NCBI GenBank assembly: GCA_029975055.1
Contig: JARKPU010000013.1
Coordinates: 372,001-436,000, forward strand
Direction: 5' to 3'
Length of the DNA: 64,000 nucleotides
DNA from: Anaerolinea sp.
Lineage (GTDB): Bacteria; Chloroflexota; Anaerolineae; Anaerolineales; Anaerolineaceae
Shown piece by piece: positions 26,194 through 35,043 of the stretch. Made by a program: the position numbers and the translations under genes. Position 1 is the first letter of the stretch. Each line of letters opens with the position of its first letter. The notes beneath the pieces are model-generated. The model was not told where the DNA came from. It ran no database searches and was given only the letters and a program-made list of their open reading frames with translations.

Positions 26194-26237
26194 TTCGACC
26201 CTTCCTTGTTGAAGAATCAGATCAACCATTGAATGCA

Positions 26238-26272
26238 CAATGCCTGAGATATTTACTTCCTCTCAGGCATTG
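26238..26272. terminator. Hairpin between nitroreductase and secreted-protein genes
   Basis: A perfect 12-bp stem (26238-26249 with 26261-26272) with an 11-base loop lies 26 bases past the stop of the small secreted protein gene. No U-run follows on the minus strand, so termination is probable but not certain. Confidence 0.55.
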
Positions 26273-26298
26273 ATTGTACCAGGATGAGATCAAGCGAA

Positions 26299-26565
26299 TT
26301 ACTTTTGGACGATGGGTATGTTCACCGTGAAGGGCACCGGGATGAGCGCCGCGTGGATCACCATAAGGTTCTGGTCAGTAACCGTTGCCGCCGATGGCAC
26401 GACAGGCCCTGCCTCCCCGGGGGTGACGGGGGCCGCATTGGTGGTAACCCCGCCTTGTGCTCCTGATACCCGCGCATCGGGGCTGATTGCATGGAGGAGA
26501 ACCAGCGCCAGCACGGCGAAGAATAACAGTGCAGTTCGGAACCGCAGCCTATGGATGGGAATCAT
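26299..26565 (-). CDS. Small exported hypothetical protein
   Basis: This 88-residue protein begins with positively charged residues and a hydrophobic segment (TALLFFAVLALVLLHAI) that looks like a signal or anchor. A short Ala/Pro/Val-rich exterior part follows. I recognise no family. Its ATG overlaps the stop of the upstream secreted-protein gene by four bases, so the two are translationally coupled. This overlap also decides the start over an earlier in-frame codon. Confidence 0.6.
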   Translation of the reverse strand: MIPIHRLRFRTALLFFAVLALVLLHAISPDARVSGAQGGVTTNAAPVTPGEAGPVVPSAATVTDQNLMVIHAALIPVPFTVNIPIVQK

Positions 26566-26975
26566 GGCCAGAGCTCCGCGCCGTAAATGACCCGGCAATC
26601 GCCCGAAGCGCAGCCCCAGGCCGCACCGCTGGTATCGTTTGGATCCAGGTACAGGTATAGCCTTTTACCAGAGATCATCGCCGTTTCGAAGATGCTCAGG
26701 TAACGCGAGACGTTCGGGTTGGTGGATGAAACGGCGAACCAGCCTATTCCAATGGTTGGCGAAGTGGAGGTGCAATGGACATGAATGCGCGAGTCGAAGA
26801 CTGCTACCTGGTCAACCGTTGTACATTGGTACCAGTTGAGAGCGGCCAGCGGCCGGTCGCTCGAGGCGGCCTTGATGGGCGAGCTGCTGGTCAAAACGCT
26901 GATGAGCAATCCGACGAGCAAGATCGTTTCCACCGCCAGGTGGAAATTCCGCGACGAGATGATACGATGAATCAT
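26562..26975 (-). CDS. Exported hypothetical protein with four cysteines
   Basis: The 137-residue protein has an N-terminal hydrophobic segment (AVETILLVGLLISVLTS) and then an extracellular domain of about 105 residues. This contains aromatic-rich strands and cysteines at CTTVDQ, VHCTS, WGCASGDCR, possibly two disulfides. I do not recognise the family. It is the first gene of a two-gene unit with the next small exported protein. A GTGTA-N10-TACAC inverted repeat lies about 65 bases upstream of its start. Function unknown. Confidence 0.65.
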   Translation of the reverse strand: MIHRIISSRNFHLAVETILLVGLLISVLTSSSPIKAASSDRPLAALNWYQCTTVDQVAVFDSRIHVHCTSTSPTIGIGWFAVSSTNPNVSRYLSIFETAMISGKRLYLYLDPNDTSGAAWGCASGDCRVIYGAELWP

Positions 26976-27040
26976 AGTTTTACCCTCCCTTTGGCTTGTT
27001 CAATTGGCAATCGCTTGCAGATGACGGTTGTAGTCCCCCT

Positions 27041-27060
27041 GTGTAATAAATATTGTACAC
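27041..27060. promoter_or_regulatory. Operator-like inverted repeat
   Basis: GTGTA and TACAC half-sites, ten AT-rich bases apart, sit in the divergent region between the exported-protein pair (minus) and a small conserved protein (plus). The layout resembles a repressor site, but no regulator gene is near. Confidence 0.35.
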
Positions 27061-27148
27061 CTGGAACGGTAAAATCTAAATTTATATAACAAGGTCAGTA
27101 TCTCTCTGAACGCAATTTTTCGACAGGTTGTGAGCGGTCGAATCACGG

Positions 27149-27154
27149 TATAAT
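27149..27154 (+). promoter_or_regulatory. Candidate -10 element
   Basis: A perfect TATAAT lies 34 bases before the ATG of the plus-strand small protein. A TTGTGA lies 15 bases before it, a short spacer, so the -35 call is weak. Confidence 0.45.
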
Positions 27155-27187
27155 CTGGCGTCGATCATAAAAACCGGAGGAGAATGC

Positions 27188-27598
27188 ATGGGAAGGGTGA
27201 TCAACCCAGATGGTTCCGGGAAGGAGCGCACCCGTCTGACGAAGGCGACGGTGCTGGCTCTGCGCGAGTTGATGCGCCAGACCCGGCCAGACGAAACCAG
27301 CCGCGATCTTGCCGCGTTCATTGCCCTGGCGCTGCTGGAAATTGCCAACACGATCGACCAATCGGTGACCGCCTGGGAGAAGAAAGGGTATTGGCTGAAG
27401 GCCGATCGCTTTCGAATGGAGTGGGATTGGTCTGCCAGCCTGGGGGAGAAGATGAAGAAGGCTGTTCTGGCCGACGATTGGGCTTCTATCGCGTTGATTT
27501 CTGCGCAGGTGGGCAGCAAGCTTTCGAGTGTGAAGCTGCCAGAGCGCCATCGCCTGGGGCAGCCCTGGGTGGGCGCGTACAGACAGCTTGGAAAGTGA
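27188..27598 (+). CDS. Conserved small cytoplasmic protein, function unknown
   Basis: The 136-residue protein has a strong GGAGG site seven bases before its ATG. It is mostly helical and starts MGRVINPDGSGKERTRL. Its middle (DLAAFIALALLEIANTIDQS) is hydrophobic but has no clear membrane segment, and WEKKGYWLKADRFRMEWDW is rich in aromatic and charged residues. From memory, proteins of this kind occur in Anaerolineae without named function. It has its own TATAAT-type promoter and a strong terminator, so it is a monocistronic unit on a mostly minus-strand stretch. Confidence 0.65.
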   Translation: MGRVINPDGSGKERTRLTKATVLALRELMRQTRPDETSRDLAAFIALALLEIANTIDQSVTAWEKKGYWLKADRFRMEWDWSASLGEKMKKAVLADDWASIALISAQVGSKLSSVKLPERHRLGQPWVGAYRQLGK

Positions 27599-27615
27599 TG
27601 CAAGTGAATTCAGTA

Positions 27616-27644
27616 AAAAAAGCCGGCACGAAGCCGGCTTTTTT
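27616..27644. terminator. Bidirectional terminator
   Basis: A 12-bp stem (27616-27627 with 27633-27644) with a GCCGGC core flanked by A6 and T6 serves the plus-strand small protein and the minus-strand acyl-CoA synthetase. Confidence 0.92.
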
Positions 27645-27664
27645 GCTGCTGTGTGAGAAAAGGC

Positions 27665-29776
27665 TTACTTCTTCTTCAGGATGATGCGCGCGTCAACGAC
27701 TTTGACGCCCTTGCCCTCGGCATAAACCAGGACGGGGTTGGCGTCGGACTCCGAAATTTCATCGGCCAGGTCGAGGATCATGGTGGAGTAGGCGCAGATC
27801 GTCTCGGCCATCGCGGCCCGGTCGCGGGGTGATTCGCCGCGCACGCCGGCCAGGATGGGGGCGCCGCGAATCTCGCCCAGCATACGCAAGGCCTGGCTGG
27901 AAGAGACCGGCGCGACGCGGAAGGTCACATCCTTGAGCACCTCGACAAAAATACCGCCCAGGCCGAACATCATGGTGGGGCCAAAGGTGGGGTCGTTCAC
28001 CGAGCCGAGGATCACTTCGGTGCCCCAGGGAGCCATCTCTTGCACGGCGATGCCGTGAATGTGGGCTTCGGCGTTGTAATCTTTTGCGTTGGCCATGATC
28101 GTGCGGAATGCCTCGCGCACAGAGGCCTCATCTTTGATGTTCACTTTTACGCCGCCAGCATCCGATTTGTGCAAAATCTCCGGGGAGACGATTTTCATCA
28201 CCACGGGGTAGCCAATCTCTTGCGCCAGTTTCACGGCTTCATCTTCGCTGGTGGCCAGTTTCGTGCGCGTCACCGGCAGGCCGTAGGCAGAGAAGACCTG
28301 CTTGGCTTCGATCTCCGTGAGTGAATCACGGCCGTCCAGGCGGGCGTGCTCGATGACCTTCATTGCGATTGCCCGGCCTTCATCACCGCAGGGGGTGATC
28401 GACTCTGAGGCGATGGCCTTCATGCGCGCGTATTCGCGCAGGGCTGCCATGGCGTTGACGGCGCGATCCGGCGCACCGTAGGCCGGCAGGCCGTGCTCGA
28501 CCAGCCAGGCCATGGCCTTCTCGGAGCGCTCACCGCCGACGAATGAGACGGAAACCGGCTTGCCGTTTACACCGGATTCATCAATGGCGGCTTTGATGGA
28601 TTGCGCAATTTCCATGGGGTTGGTCACGGCGGTTTCGCAATAGAGGATCGTCAGGCCATCCACCCAGTTATGGGCGTATGCATACTTCACCGCGTCGTGG
28701 TACCACTCGTTGCCGGCCATGCCCGTCAGGTCCACCGGGTTTTTCGCGGAGCCAAAATCGGGCATGTGCTTCTTCAGCTCGGCCTGCACTTCAGGCGGGG
28801 CGAATTTGAGGGGTAAGCCGTAGCGCTCGGCGGAATCGGTGGCCAAAACACCCACCCCGCCGCCGTTGGTGATGATCAGCAGGTTGTCGCCATTCATCGG
28901 CGGCTGGAGAGAAAGGGCCAGGGTGCGGTCAAAGAGGTTATCCAGGTCGGAGGCCTGCACAACGCCGGCCTGCTGGAGGGCAGCTCCGTAAACTTTTGCG
29001 GCGCCAGCCAGCGAGCCTGTGTGCGAGGCGGCTGCGGCTGCCCCGTGCGCCGAAACACCCGCTTTGAGGCCGATGATCGGTTTGGTAGCGCGGCGGCACA
29101 CATCCATGAAGCTGCGGCCGTTCTTGAAGCCCTCGATGTACAGGGTGATGCAGGAGGTGTTCGGATCGTCATTCAGCCATTCGATGATATCGGCGAAATC
29201 CAGGTCCGACATATTGCCGATGGAGAACATCTTGTCAAAACCAACCCCGCGCGTGTAGGTGGCGGCATCAATGGCGATGAGCAGCGCACCGCTCTGGCTG
29301 ACCAGGGTGGCTTTGCCGGGCAGGGGCAGGTAGGGGGCGAAGGAGGCGTTCATGCCATCGGAGTTCGAGAGCACGCCCACAATGTTCGGCCCGAGAATGC
29401 GCATCCCGTAGCGGTGAGCGAGGGCGACAATCTCGTCTTCCAGTTCGCGCTTCCCAACTTCGCTGAAACCGGAGGTGATGACGATCAGCCCTTTGACGCC
29501 TTTTTTGCCGCATTCCTCGACGCCCTGGGGCACGAGTTTAGCAGGGATGGTTATGACCGCGGCGTCAACCTGGCCGGGAACGTCGAGGATGCTGGGATAG
29601 CACTTCAACCCAAGGATTTCTTCGGCGCTGGGGTTGATGGGGTAGATGGTTCCGGTGTAGCCCTGTTTGATCAGATTGTCGAGGACGGTGTAACCGATCT
29701 TCCCCGGCGTGGCAGAGGCACCGACGACGGCAATGGCTTTCGGGTGCATGATTCCATCGAGAGCTTCGTGATTCAC
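27665..29776 (-). CDS. ADP-forming acyl-CoA synthetase (acetate-CoA ligase), fused subunits
   Basis: This enzyme turns acetyl-CoA (or another acyl-CoA), ADP and phosphate into the acid, CoA and ATP, an energy-saving step of anaerobes. The 703-residue chain joins the alpha part (CoA-binding ASATPGKIGYTVLDN, LVSQSGALL, and the catalytic-His motif AASHTGSLAG) to a C-terminal ATP-grasp beta part (GYPVVMKIVSPEILHKSDAGG). The order is as in the one-chain Acd of protists and some bacteria. The start is GTG with GGAGG seven bases upstream. Which acid it prefers cannot be told. Confidence 0.92.
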   Translation of the reverse strand: MNHEALDGIMHPKAIAVVGASATPGKIGYTVLDNLIKQGYTGTIYPINPSAEEILGLKCYPSILDVPGQVDAAVITIPAKLVPQGVEECGKKGVKGLIVITSGFSEVGKRELEDEIVALAHRYGMRILGPNIVGVLSNSDGMNASFAPYLPLPGKATLVSQSGALLIAIDAATYTRGVGFDKMFSIGNMSDLDFADIIEWLNDDPNTSCITLYIEGFKNGRSFMDVCRRATKPIIGLKAGVSAHGAAAAASHTGSLAGAAKVYGAALQQAGVVQASDLDNLFDRTLALSLQPPMNGDNLLIITNGGGVGVLATDSAERYGLPLKFAPPEVQAELKKHMPDFGSAKNPVDLTGMAGNEWYHDAVKYAYAHNWVDGLTILYCETAVTNPMEIAQSIKAAIDESGVNGKPVSVSFVGGERSEKAMAWLVEHGLPAYGAPDRAVNAMAALREYARMKAIASESITPCGDEGRAIAMKVIEHARLDGRDSLTEIEAKQVFSAYGLPVTRTKLATSEDEAVKLAQEIGYPVVMKIVSPEILHKSDAGGVKVNIKDEASVREAFRTIMANAKDYNAEAHIHGIAVQEMAPWGTEVILGSVNDPTFGPTMMFGLGGIFVEVLKDVTFRVAPVSSSQALRMLGEIRGAPILAGVRGESPRDRAAMAETICAYSTMILDLADEISESDANPVLVYAEGKGVKVVDARIILKKK

Positions 29777-29915
29777 AGATTTCCTCCAGGTGTATGATCG
29801 TCACAAGGACGCGGATTTTGGGTGCAAGACGGGCGTAAACAAGTTAAAGGTATTGTAAACACTTTTCATTTCACGAAAGTAACGTTTTTGGGCGAATTTA
29901 ATCATGGATTGAGGC

Positions 29916-30998
29916 CTATTGCGACGGTTGCAGGTTCACGATCTCCCCCAGACCGTTCAACGTGAGGGTCCACGAGCTTCCAATCACGGCCTGACGGTAG
30001 AGGTTCTCGTCGCTGGTCGAATAGGTGTAGGTCTTTCCACCGCTTTCAAAGATGATTTGATAGGTCTCTTGCCGGTCGCCCAGACGCTGGTTGCCTGCAA
30101 GCTGCGGATTCGGCCAGGAGGGGGCATTGTCTGACCCTTGCAGGACTGCCTGATCAACCACCGACCAGTCGTTGATCTCATAGCTGCAATAGTCCTCATA
30201 AACTTCGTACTGGCATTCCTGGACGACTTTACCGTAGCCGGTGCCCTCATCGACGGTGTACGGCGTGCCGCACACTTCGCGCGCGCCTGCCACGGGTTGT
30301 TCAGACGTATAGCGGTAGCGCTCGCTGCAAGAACCCACTTTCGCGCCGGCCGGGAGTTCCGACCGCCAGTCGCTGTGCTGCTCCGGACCGAATTGCTCAA
30401 CCAGTACCACGCGTTTCCACGCTCGCTCGGTGACCGTTGAGCCTGCCTCTTGGGTGCGGAGGAGCATGGCGAGAACGGCGATGATGCAAACCGCCGCCAC
30501 GACGATGACAGCGATGAGCGCCCACCGGTTGATCTTCCTGGCAGGTTGAGCCGGGGCTGGTTCTGCAGCGGGAGCGGCGGTTTGCGCCTGGCCGAGCGGA
30601 GCTCCGCAACGAGAGCAGCGCTGGTTGAGCGCAGGGTTGGACTCACCACAGGCGGGGCAGGTGACTTTCGCCTCGGGCGTTTCTTTGAAAGCACCGACCA
30701 CTTTACCGGCCTGGCGGGCTTTGCCTTCCACAAGGTCGGCGCCGCAATTGGCACACACCTTTGCGCCGGCCGGGTTGCGCGCGCCGCAAAAGGCACAGTG
30801 GATATCCGGTCCGGCTTTGGCCCTGGCAATCGAGGCGGAGTCATTGATCAACTCGGTCTGCAAGGGTTGAACGAATTGCACATCAGGGGGTTGGGCCGCG
30901 CCACAGCCGATGCAGGTGGTGACAGTGCCCTTATTCCGGGTGGTGCAATTCGGGCATATCCACTCCAGCTCGATATGGCCCAATTCCTTTTCGGTCAT
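29916..30998 (-). CDS. Membrane protein with three zinc ribbons
   Basis: The 360-residue protein starts with a RanBP2-like zinc finger (WICPNC...CIGC), followed by two zinc ribbons with CX2C pairs at about residues 68-86 and 114-132. An Ala/Pro linker leads to one transmembrane helix (WALIAVIVVAAVCIIAVLAML). The outer part, about 180 residues, has several cysteines and Tyr-rich strands. The topology suggests cytoplasmic zinc domains tied to an exterior domain, perhaps a sensor or scaffold. Function is unknown, and neighbouring genes give no hint. A GGAGG site precedes the ATG. Confidence 0.75.
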   Translation of the reverse strand: MTEKELGHIELEWICPNCTTRNKGTVTTCIGCGAAQPPDVQFVQPLQTELINDSASIARAKAGPDIHCAFCGARNPAGAKVCANCGADLVEGKARQAGKVVGAFKETPEAKVTCPACGESNPALNQRCSRCGAPLGQAQTAAPAAEPAPAQPARKINRWALIAVIVVAAVCIIAVLAMLLRTQEAGSTVTERAWKRVVLVEQFGPEQHSDWRSELPAGAKVGSCSERYRYTSEQPVAGAREVCGTPYTVDEGTGYGKVVQECQYEVYEDYCSYEINDWSVVDQAVLQGSDNAPSWPNPQLAGNQRLGDRQETYQIIFESGGKTYTYSTSDENLYRQAVIGSSWTLTLNGLGEIVNLQPSQ

Positions 30999-31127
30999 TT
31001 GTCCTCCGAACCCGATTGGAGTCTATAACGGTTATTATATTCGATGTAACCGGGGGAGGATAGAAAGCATGAAAAGACGTGGGGTTGCCTAAAAAGATCT
31101 CTTTCAACAGAAAACCGGCTATCGAGA

Positions 31128-31182
31128 GGGCGACGTTTGTGTCGCCCCTAACGGGCAGGGGCGGACTGAAGTGTCCGCCCCT
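31128..31182. repeat. Tandem hairpin repeat
   Basis: Two palindromes follow each other: GGGCGAC-N6-GTCGCCC (31128-31147), then AGGGGCGGAC-N6-GTCCGCCCCT (31157-31182). The second shares its core with the stem at 55534-55563, so it looks like a dispersed hairpin element. It lies in the stretch between the htpG stop and the zinc-ribbon gene, which otherwise shows no gene. Confidence 0.6.
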
Positions 31183-31207
31183 TTATGAACAGCTCCAAAC
31201 CTGGGAG

Positions 31208-31223
31208 ACCCTCTCGTGAGGGT
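31208..31223 (-). terminator. Weak hairpin at the htpG stop
   Basis: ACCCTC-TCGT-GAGGGT forms a 6-bp stem that touches the htpG stop codon. No U-run follows, so its role in termination is uncertain. Confidence 0.35.
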
Positions 31224-33073
31224 TACTTGAGCGCCGAGAGGAGGATTTTCTGAATGCGGTCAATCATCGCGGCCGGGTCTGGGTGCAGGCCCTCGATAAG
31301 AAGCGCATCTTCGTACACCTGGTCCACGACCATATCTGAAAGCGGATCGGTCCGGTCAACTTTCAGCAGGCGTTTGAGCAGGTCGTGGTTGGGGTTGATT
31401 TCCAAGACTTTCTTTGGCGCGGTGAACTCCTGCTTCAACATGCGGTACACGCGCTGCACTTCAGGCTGGGGCGCGCCTTCTTCATCGACCAACCGGGCCG
31501 GAGAATCGAGCAGGCGGTCGGTAAGGCGCACATCGGCCACCTTTTCGCCCAACCGCAGTTTGAAGCGATCGAGGAGATCGACCGTGGTGGATTCGTCCTC
31601 GGTCGGTTTGGCTGAATCGGATTCGCCAGCGGCGGCATCGAGGGCGGGCTTTTCGGCCGACGCACTGACGAGTGCGTGGTCTTTATACCTGGTCAGCGTC
31701 AGGAGGACGAACGAATCGAGCGGGTCGGTCATCATCAGCACATCGACGCCCTGTTTACGGTAAATATCAAGGTGCGGGCTGCGCAGGGCGGAGCGCTGGT
31801 CTTCGCCGAGGATGTAATAGATCTTTGCCTGACCTGGCTTCATTTCCTCGATGTAGCGGTCGAGGGAGATGAGTTCCTCGGGGTGATTGAGGGAATGGTA
31901 ACGCAGCAAAGGGGAGAGGGTGTCGGTATTTTCGCGGTCGGTGGCAACGCCTTCTTTGATGTACCGTTTGAACCCCTCCCAGAACTTCGTGTAGTCGTCG
32001 GTGCGGTTGGCTGCCAGGTCTTTCAATAAGTCCAGGACTTTCCCGGTCACAACGCGGCGCAGCTGCGGCATCGCCCGCGAGGCCTGGACAGTCTCGCGCG
32101 AGACGTTCAGCGGGATATCCTCCGAATCGACCACGCCCTGGACGAAGCGCAGATACTCGGGCAGCAGGTCTTTGCAATACTCCTGGATGAGTACCTTGCG
32201 GGCATAGAGTTTGAGGCCGTCTTCCTTGCGGAGAGCGAACATATTCCGTTCGGCGCTCGAAGGAATGTAAAGCAGCGCATACAGTTGAACGGGGGCGTCG
32301 ATGTTCAAATGCAGGTGAGCGATCGGCTTGCCGAAATCAAGGGTGAGTTCGCGGTAGAACTCATCGGCCTGCTCCTGGGTGATTTCGCGCGTCTGCTTGC
32401 GCCACAGGGCGGTTTGCTGGTTTACTTGTTCTTTATCCGCGCCGAGGTAAATAGGAAACGGCACGTAGTTGGAGTGGCGGCGGATGATCGCACGCAGCCG
32501 GTGCAGCTGGGCGAACTCGACGGCATCTTCTTTGAGCTTGATCTCGACGGTTGTGCCGCGTTCTTCTGCGTCTGAAGGCTCGATGGTGAAGGTATCCTCG
32601 CCGGAAGAGGTCCACACCGCTGCGGCGGCATCCTTCCGATACGAGCGCGAGGTGACGCGGATCGATTCTGCGACCATGAAGGCCGAATAAAAACCGACTC
32701 CAAACTGGCCGATGATATCGGCGAGCTTGCCCTGGCCTTCTTCGACGGCCTGCAGGAAAGCCCGCGCGCCCGAGTGGGCAATCGTCCCCAGGTTTTCGGC
32801 CAGCTCATCAGCAGTCATGCCGATGCCGCTGTCGCGGACGGCCAAAGTGCGGGCCGATTCGTCGGCTGTGATCCAAATGGCCAGTTCGGCATCCGGGTTG
32901 TTGACGTCGCGGTTGGTGAGCATTTCGTAATTCATGCGAGTCAACGCATCGCTGGCGTTTGAAATTAACTCGCGCAGAAAAACTTCACGTTCCGAATATA
33001 AGGAATGGATCAGGATGTTTAAAAGCTGCCGGGTCTCTGCTCGGAAGGGTCGCGTTTTCGGTTTGCCTGCCAT
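31223..33073 (-). CDS. htpG: Hsp90-family chaperone HtpG
   Basis: HtpG is the bacterial Hsp90, an ATP-driven cytoplasmic chaperone for late folding steps. The 616-residue protein has the GHKL ATPase domain with LRELISNASDALTR, RDSGIGMTADELAENLGTIA and GQFGVGFYSAFM. The middle domain has the conserved catalytic-arginine region (GVVDSEDIPLNVSRE), and a C-terminal dimerisation region ends the chain. Length is normal. It appears to be a single-gene transcript. Confidence 0.95.
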   Translation of the reverse strand: MAGKPKTRPFRAETRQLLNILIHSLYSEREVFLRELISNASDALTRMNYEMLTNRDVNNPDAELAIWITADESARTLAVRDSGIGMTADELAENLGTIAHSGARAFLQAVEEGQGKLADIIGQFGVGFYSAFMVAESIRVTSRSYRKDAAAAVWTSSGEDTFTIEPSDAEERGTTVEIKLKEDAVEFAQLHRLRAIIRRHSNYVPFPIYLGADKEQVNQQTALWRKQTREITQEQADEFYRELTLDFGKPIAHLHLNIDAPVQLYALLYIPSSAERNMFALRKEDGLKLYARKVLIQEYCKDLLPEYLRFVQGVVDSEDIPLNVSRETVQASRAMPQLRRVVTGKVLDLLKDLAANRTDDYTKFWEGFKRYIKEGVATDRENTDTLSPLLRYHSLNHPEELISLDRYIEEMKPGQAKIYYILGEDQRSALRSPHLDIYRKQGVDVLMMTDPLDSFVLLTLTRYKDHALVSASAEKPALDAAAGESDSAKPTEDESTTVDLLDRFKLRLGEKVADVRLTDRLLDSPARLVDEEGAPQPEVQRVYRMLKQEFTAPKKVLEINPNHDLLKRLLKVDRTDPLSDMVVDQVYEDALLIEGLHPDPAAMIDRIQKILLSALK

Positions 33074-33148
33074 GTGAAACCTCCGGTTATGTTTTTGTCT
33101 GCGTTAATATACCTAAAATTGAGAACACTGGAAAGGTTAATCAAAACC

Positions 33149-33169
33149 TCCAGGATGTTCAGTCCTGGA
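33149..33169 (-). terminator. Terminator of the hypothetical gene upstream of htpG
   Basis: A 7-bp stem (TCCAGGA with TCCTGGA, seven-base loop) is followed on the minus strand by GGTTTTGATT. It lies 35 bases past the stop of the 181-residue hypothetical gene. Confidence 0.65.
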
Positions 33170-33203
33170 AGTTATGACGCTCGAATGAGGAAACCGGGCT
33201 GAT

Positions 33204-33749
33204 CTAGCGGAGGGTGAAAGTGGTCAATTCCTGGCGCACCTGCACATACGGCACAACCACGGGGCCGAAATTGGGGATGAGCATGTTGGTGATCTCTGCG
33301 TCATACAGAGCCGTATAGGCCTCGTGGGTGACCTCGAGGTATTTCTTCAGGTCGGCGTTCGTGGAAAGGCGAAGGGAACCCTTTACGATGAACGTGCTGA
33401 ACAGCGCATTCACCGGCAGCATCTGGCGGTTCGGCTCGGTGGGGTCGTAATCGATTGGGTCTTTGCCGGGGGGAGCGATGTGAAACGCCAGAATCTGCGG
33501 CACCGGTATGTTCACCTCAGGGTAGGAAGCCGGTCGAACCGCATTGGGGGATAATGTGACCAGGCTCTTCGCGTTATAGATGGTGATCCGGTCCGGCGCG
33601 GCATTGGTTCGCAGCCATGTGCTCACGCGAATCATATCTTTCACCACCACCTCTCCCCAAAAGAGTGAGGAAGCCGTGTAGGCCATCACCTGAACGGCTT
33701 TTTCATCCGGGCCGACATGATGCGTGACAGGCTGAGTCGCTGTTGCCAT
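33204..33749 (-). CDS. Conserved hypothetical protein
   Basis: The 181-residue protein has no membrane segment or signal. The N-terminus reads MATATQPVTHHVGPDEKAVQ, followed by a compact alpha/beta region (TASSLFWGEVVVKDMIRVSTWLR begins it) and an IPVPQILAFHIAPP strand. It has no catalytic motif I can name. From memory, similar proteins recur in Anaerolineae and related Chloroflexi next to variable genes. GGAGGG lies nine bases before the ATG. A terminator follows, so it is probably monocistronic. Confidence 0.6.
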   Translation of the reverse strand: MATATQPVTHHVGPDEKAVQVMAYTASSLFWGEVVVKDMIRVSTWLRTNAAPDRITIYNAKSLVTLSPNAVRPASYPEVNIPVPQILAFHIAPPGKDPIDYDPTEPNRQMLPVNALFSTFIVKGSLRLSTNADLKKYLEVTHEAYTALYDAEITNMLIPNFGPVVVPYVQVRQELTTFTLR

Positions 33750-33848
33750 TTCTTAATTCCCTCCCAGAAGGATCGAATGAAAGCCTTCTTATGATAATTC
33801 TACGCCTTCCACGGATTTTCGCGGTAATCTGGCGGCCACCTTGATTTG

Positions 33849-34874
33849 TTATACGGGCGCCGCATATCGCTGCCGGATGGCAGGGATCAGATATTCCGAG
33901 AAAGCGCGTTCCTGGTCGTAGTCGGGCTGCCAGCCCCAGTCACGGCGGGCTGCCGAATCATCGATGTCGGCCGGCCAGCTATCAACGATCTTTTGCCGGC
34001 TGCCATGCGGGACGAAGTTGATCTCGGCGGCGGGGAAGTAACTGTGCACGATGTCGGCAATATCCTGCGCGGTAGGATTGAAGCTGGTGACGTTATATAC
34101 CGTTTGAGTCAACGAAGAGCGCCTGGCATTCATCAGATGCAGCAGCGATTTGATCGCGTCCGGCATGGCCATGAAGGGCAGGCGGGTATCTGGCCTGACG
34201 AAGCAATTGTAAGGTTCGCCCTGGGCGGCATGGTGAAGCATCTCGGGGCCGTAATCGCTGGTGCCGCCGGTGGGGATGGTGTCTGCGCTGATCAAGCCGG
34301 GGAACCGGATGGCGCGGAAATCGATGCTGCTGCGGTCGGGGTCGGCGGCAAGCTGGCGGTAGTTGGCGGCATAGTAACGCCCAAGGTGTTCACAGTAGAG
34401 CTTGTTGATCCCATACATCGTGATGGGCATGCACCACTGCGTCTCGCGAATCTTCCCGGCGCGGTTTTTCGTCTCAAGGTCGGGCAGGCCGTAAGCAGCG
34501 ATGGAGCTTGGGTAAATGAACATCACCGGGCGGCCTTGCCATTGCGATTGTTCCACTGCCAGCCGGAGCAGATTCAAAGTCCCTTCGACGTTTACGCGGT
34601 GGGCTGTTTCGGGGTTGTATTCGGCTTTCGTCGAGAGAATGGAGGCCAGGTGGAAGATCGTTCGAATTTCGAATTCCACCACCATCCGGCCAAGCAGCAT
34701 TTGGTCGAGGATATCACCCTGAATAAACCGCATGGCGTAGGGTTTGAGTTCATCGTCCAAGGGCTGCACATCCAGGGCAATAATATTCACATTCCCTTGC
34801 TGCCCCAGGTGTTTGATCAACCCATGGCCCATCTCGCCGTTTGCGCCGGTTATCAGCACCACCTCTTTACGCAT
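33849..34874 (-). CDS. SDR-type L-threonine 3-dehydrogenase-like epimerase family protein
   Basis: The protein is an extended short-chain dehydrogenase with LITGANGEMGHGLIKHLG as the NAD motif and YGINKLYCE as the YxxxK catalytic motif. The stretch IRFPGLISADTIPTGGTSDY and the RPDTRLPFMAMPDA segment match the SDR-type L-threonine dehydrogenase, which turns threonine into 2-amino-3-ketobutyrate. D-erythronate dehydrogenase and nucleoside-sugar epimerases share parts of this pattern, so the substrate is probable, not sure. No kbl (2-amino-3-ketobutyrate ligase) gene is near. Confidence 0.75.
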   Translation of the reverse strand: MRKEVVLITGANGEMGHGLIKHLGQQGNVNIIALDVQPLDDELKPYAMRFIQGDILDQMLLGRMVVEFEIRTIFHLASILSTKAEYNPETAHRVNVEGTLNLLRLAVEQSQWQGRPVMFIYPSSIAAYGLPDLETKNRAGKIRETQWCMPITMYGINKLYCEHLGRYYAANYRQLAADPDRSSIDFRAIRFPGLISADTIPTGGTSDYGPEMLHHAAQGEPYNCFVRPDTRLPFMAMPDAIKSLLHLMNARRSSLTQTVYNVTSFNPTAQDIADIVHSYFPAAEINFVPHGSRQKIVDSWPADIDDSAARRDWGWQPDYDQERAFSEYLIPAIRQRYAAPV

Positions 34875-35010
34875 GTATTGGAATCTCCTGGTTTTGGGAA
34901 AATAGATGACGAAATCATACTCGCTATTACACGATCGTGAAGAACTTCCAAATCATTGTAGCAATTAATCGATGAAGAATGGGTAGATATTCATCACCAG
35001 TTACAAAATA

Positions 35011-35035
35011 AAACTTCCGGTTTTTCCGGAAGTTT
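35011..35035 (-). terminator. Terminator after the rhodanese readthrough frame
   Basis: A perfect 10-bp stem (35011-35020 with 35026-35035) is followed on the minus strand by TATTTTG. It begins eight bases past the TAA that ends the longer rhodanese frame, not the in-frame TGA, which supports the long frame. Confidence 0.88.
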
Positions 35036-35043
35036 CGGGGATA

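Noticed and set aside
33846..34940. 364-codon plus-strand frame opposite the SDR gene
   Set aside because: The minus strand carries clear SDR motifs; the plus-strand product has none and a composition typical of shadows.
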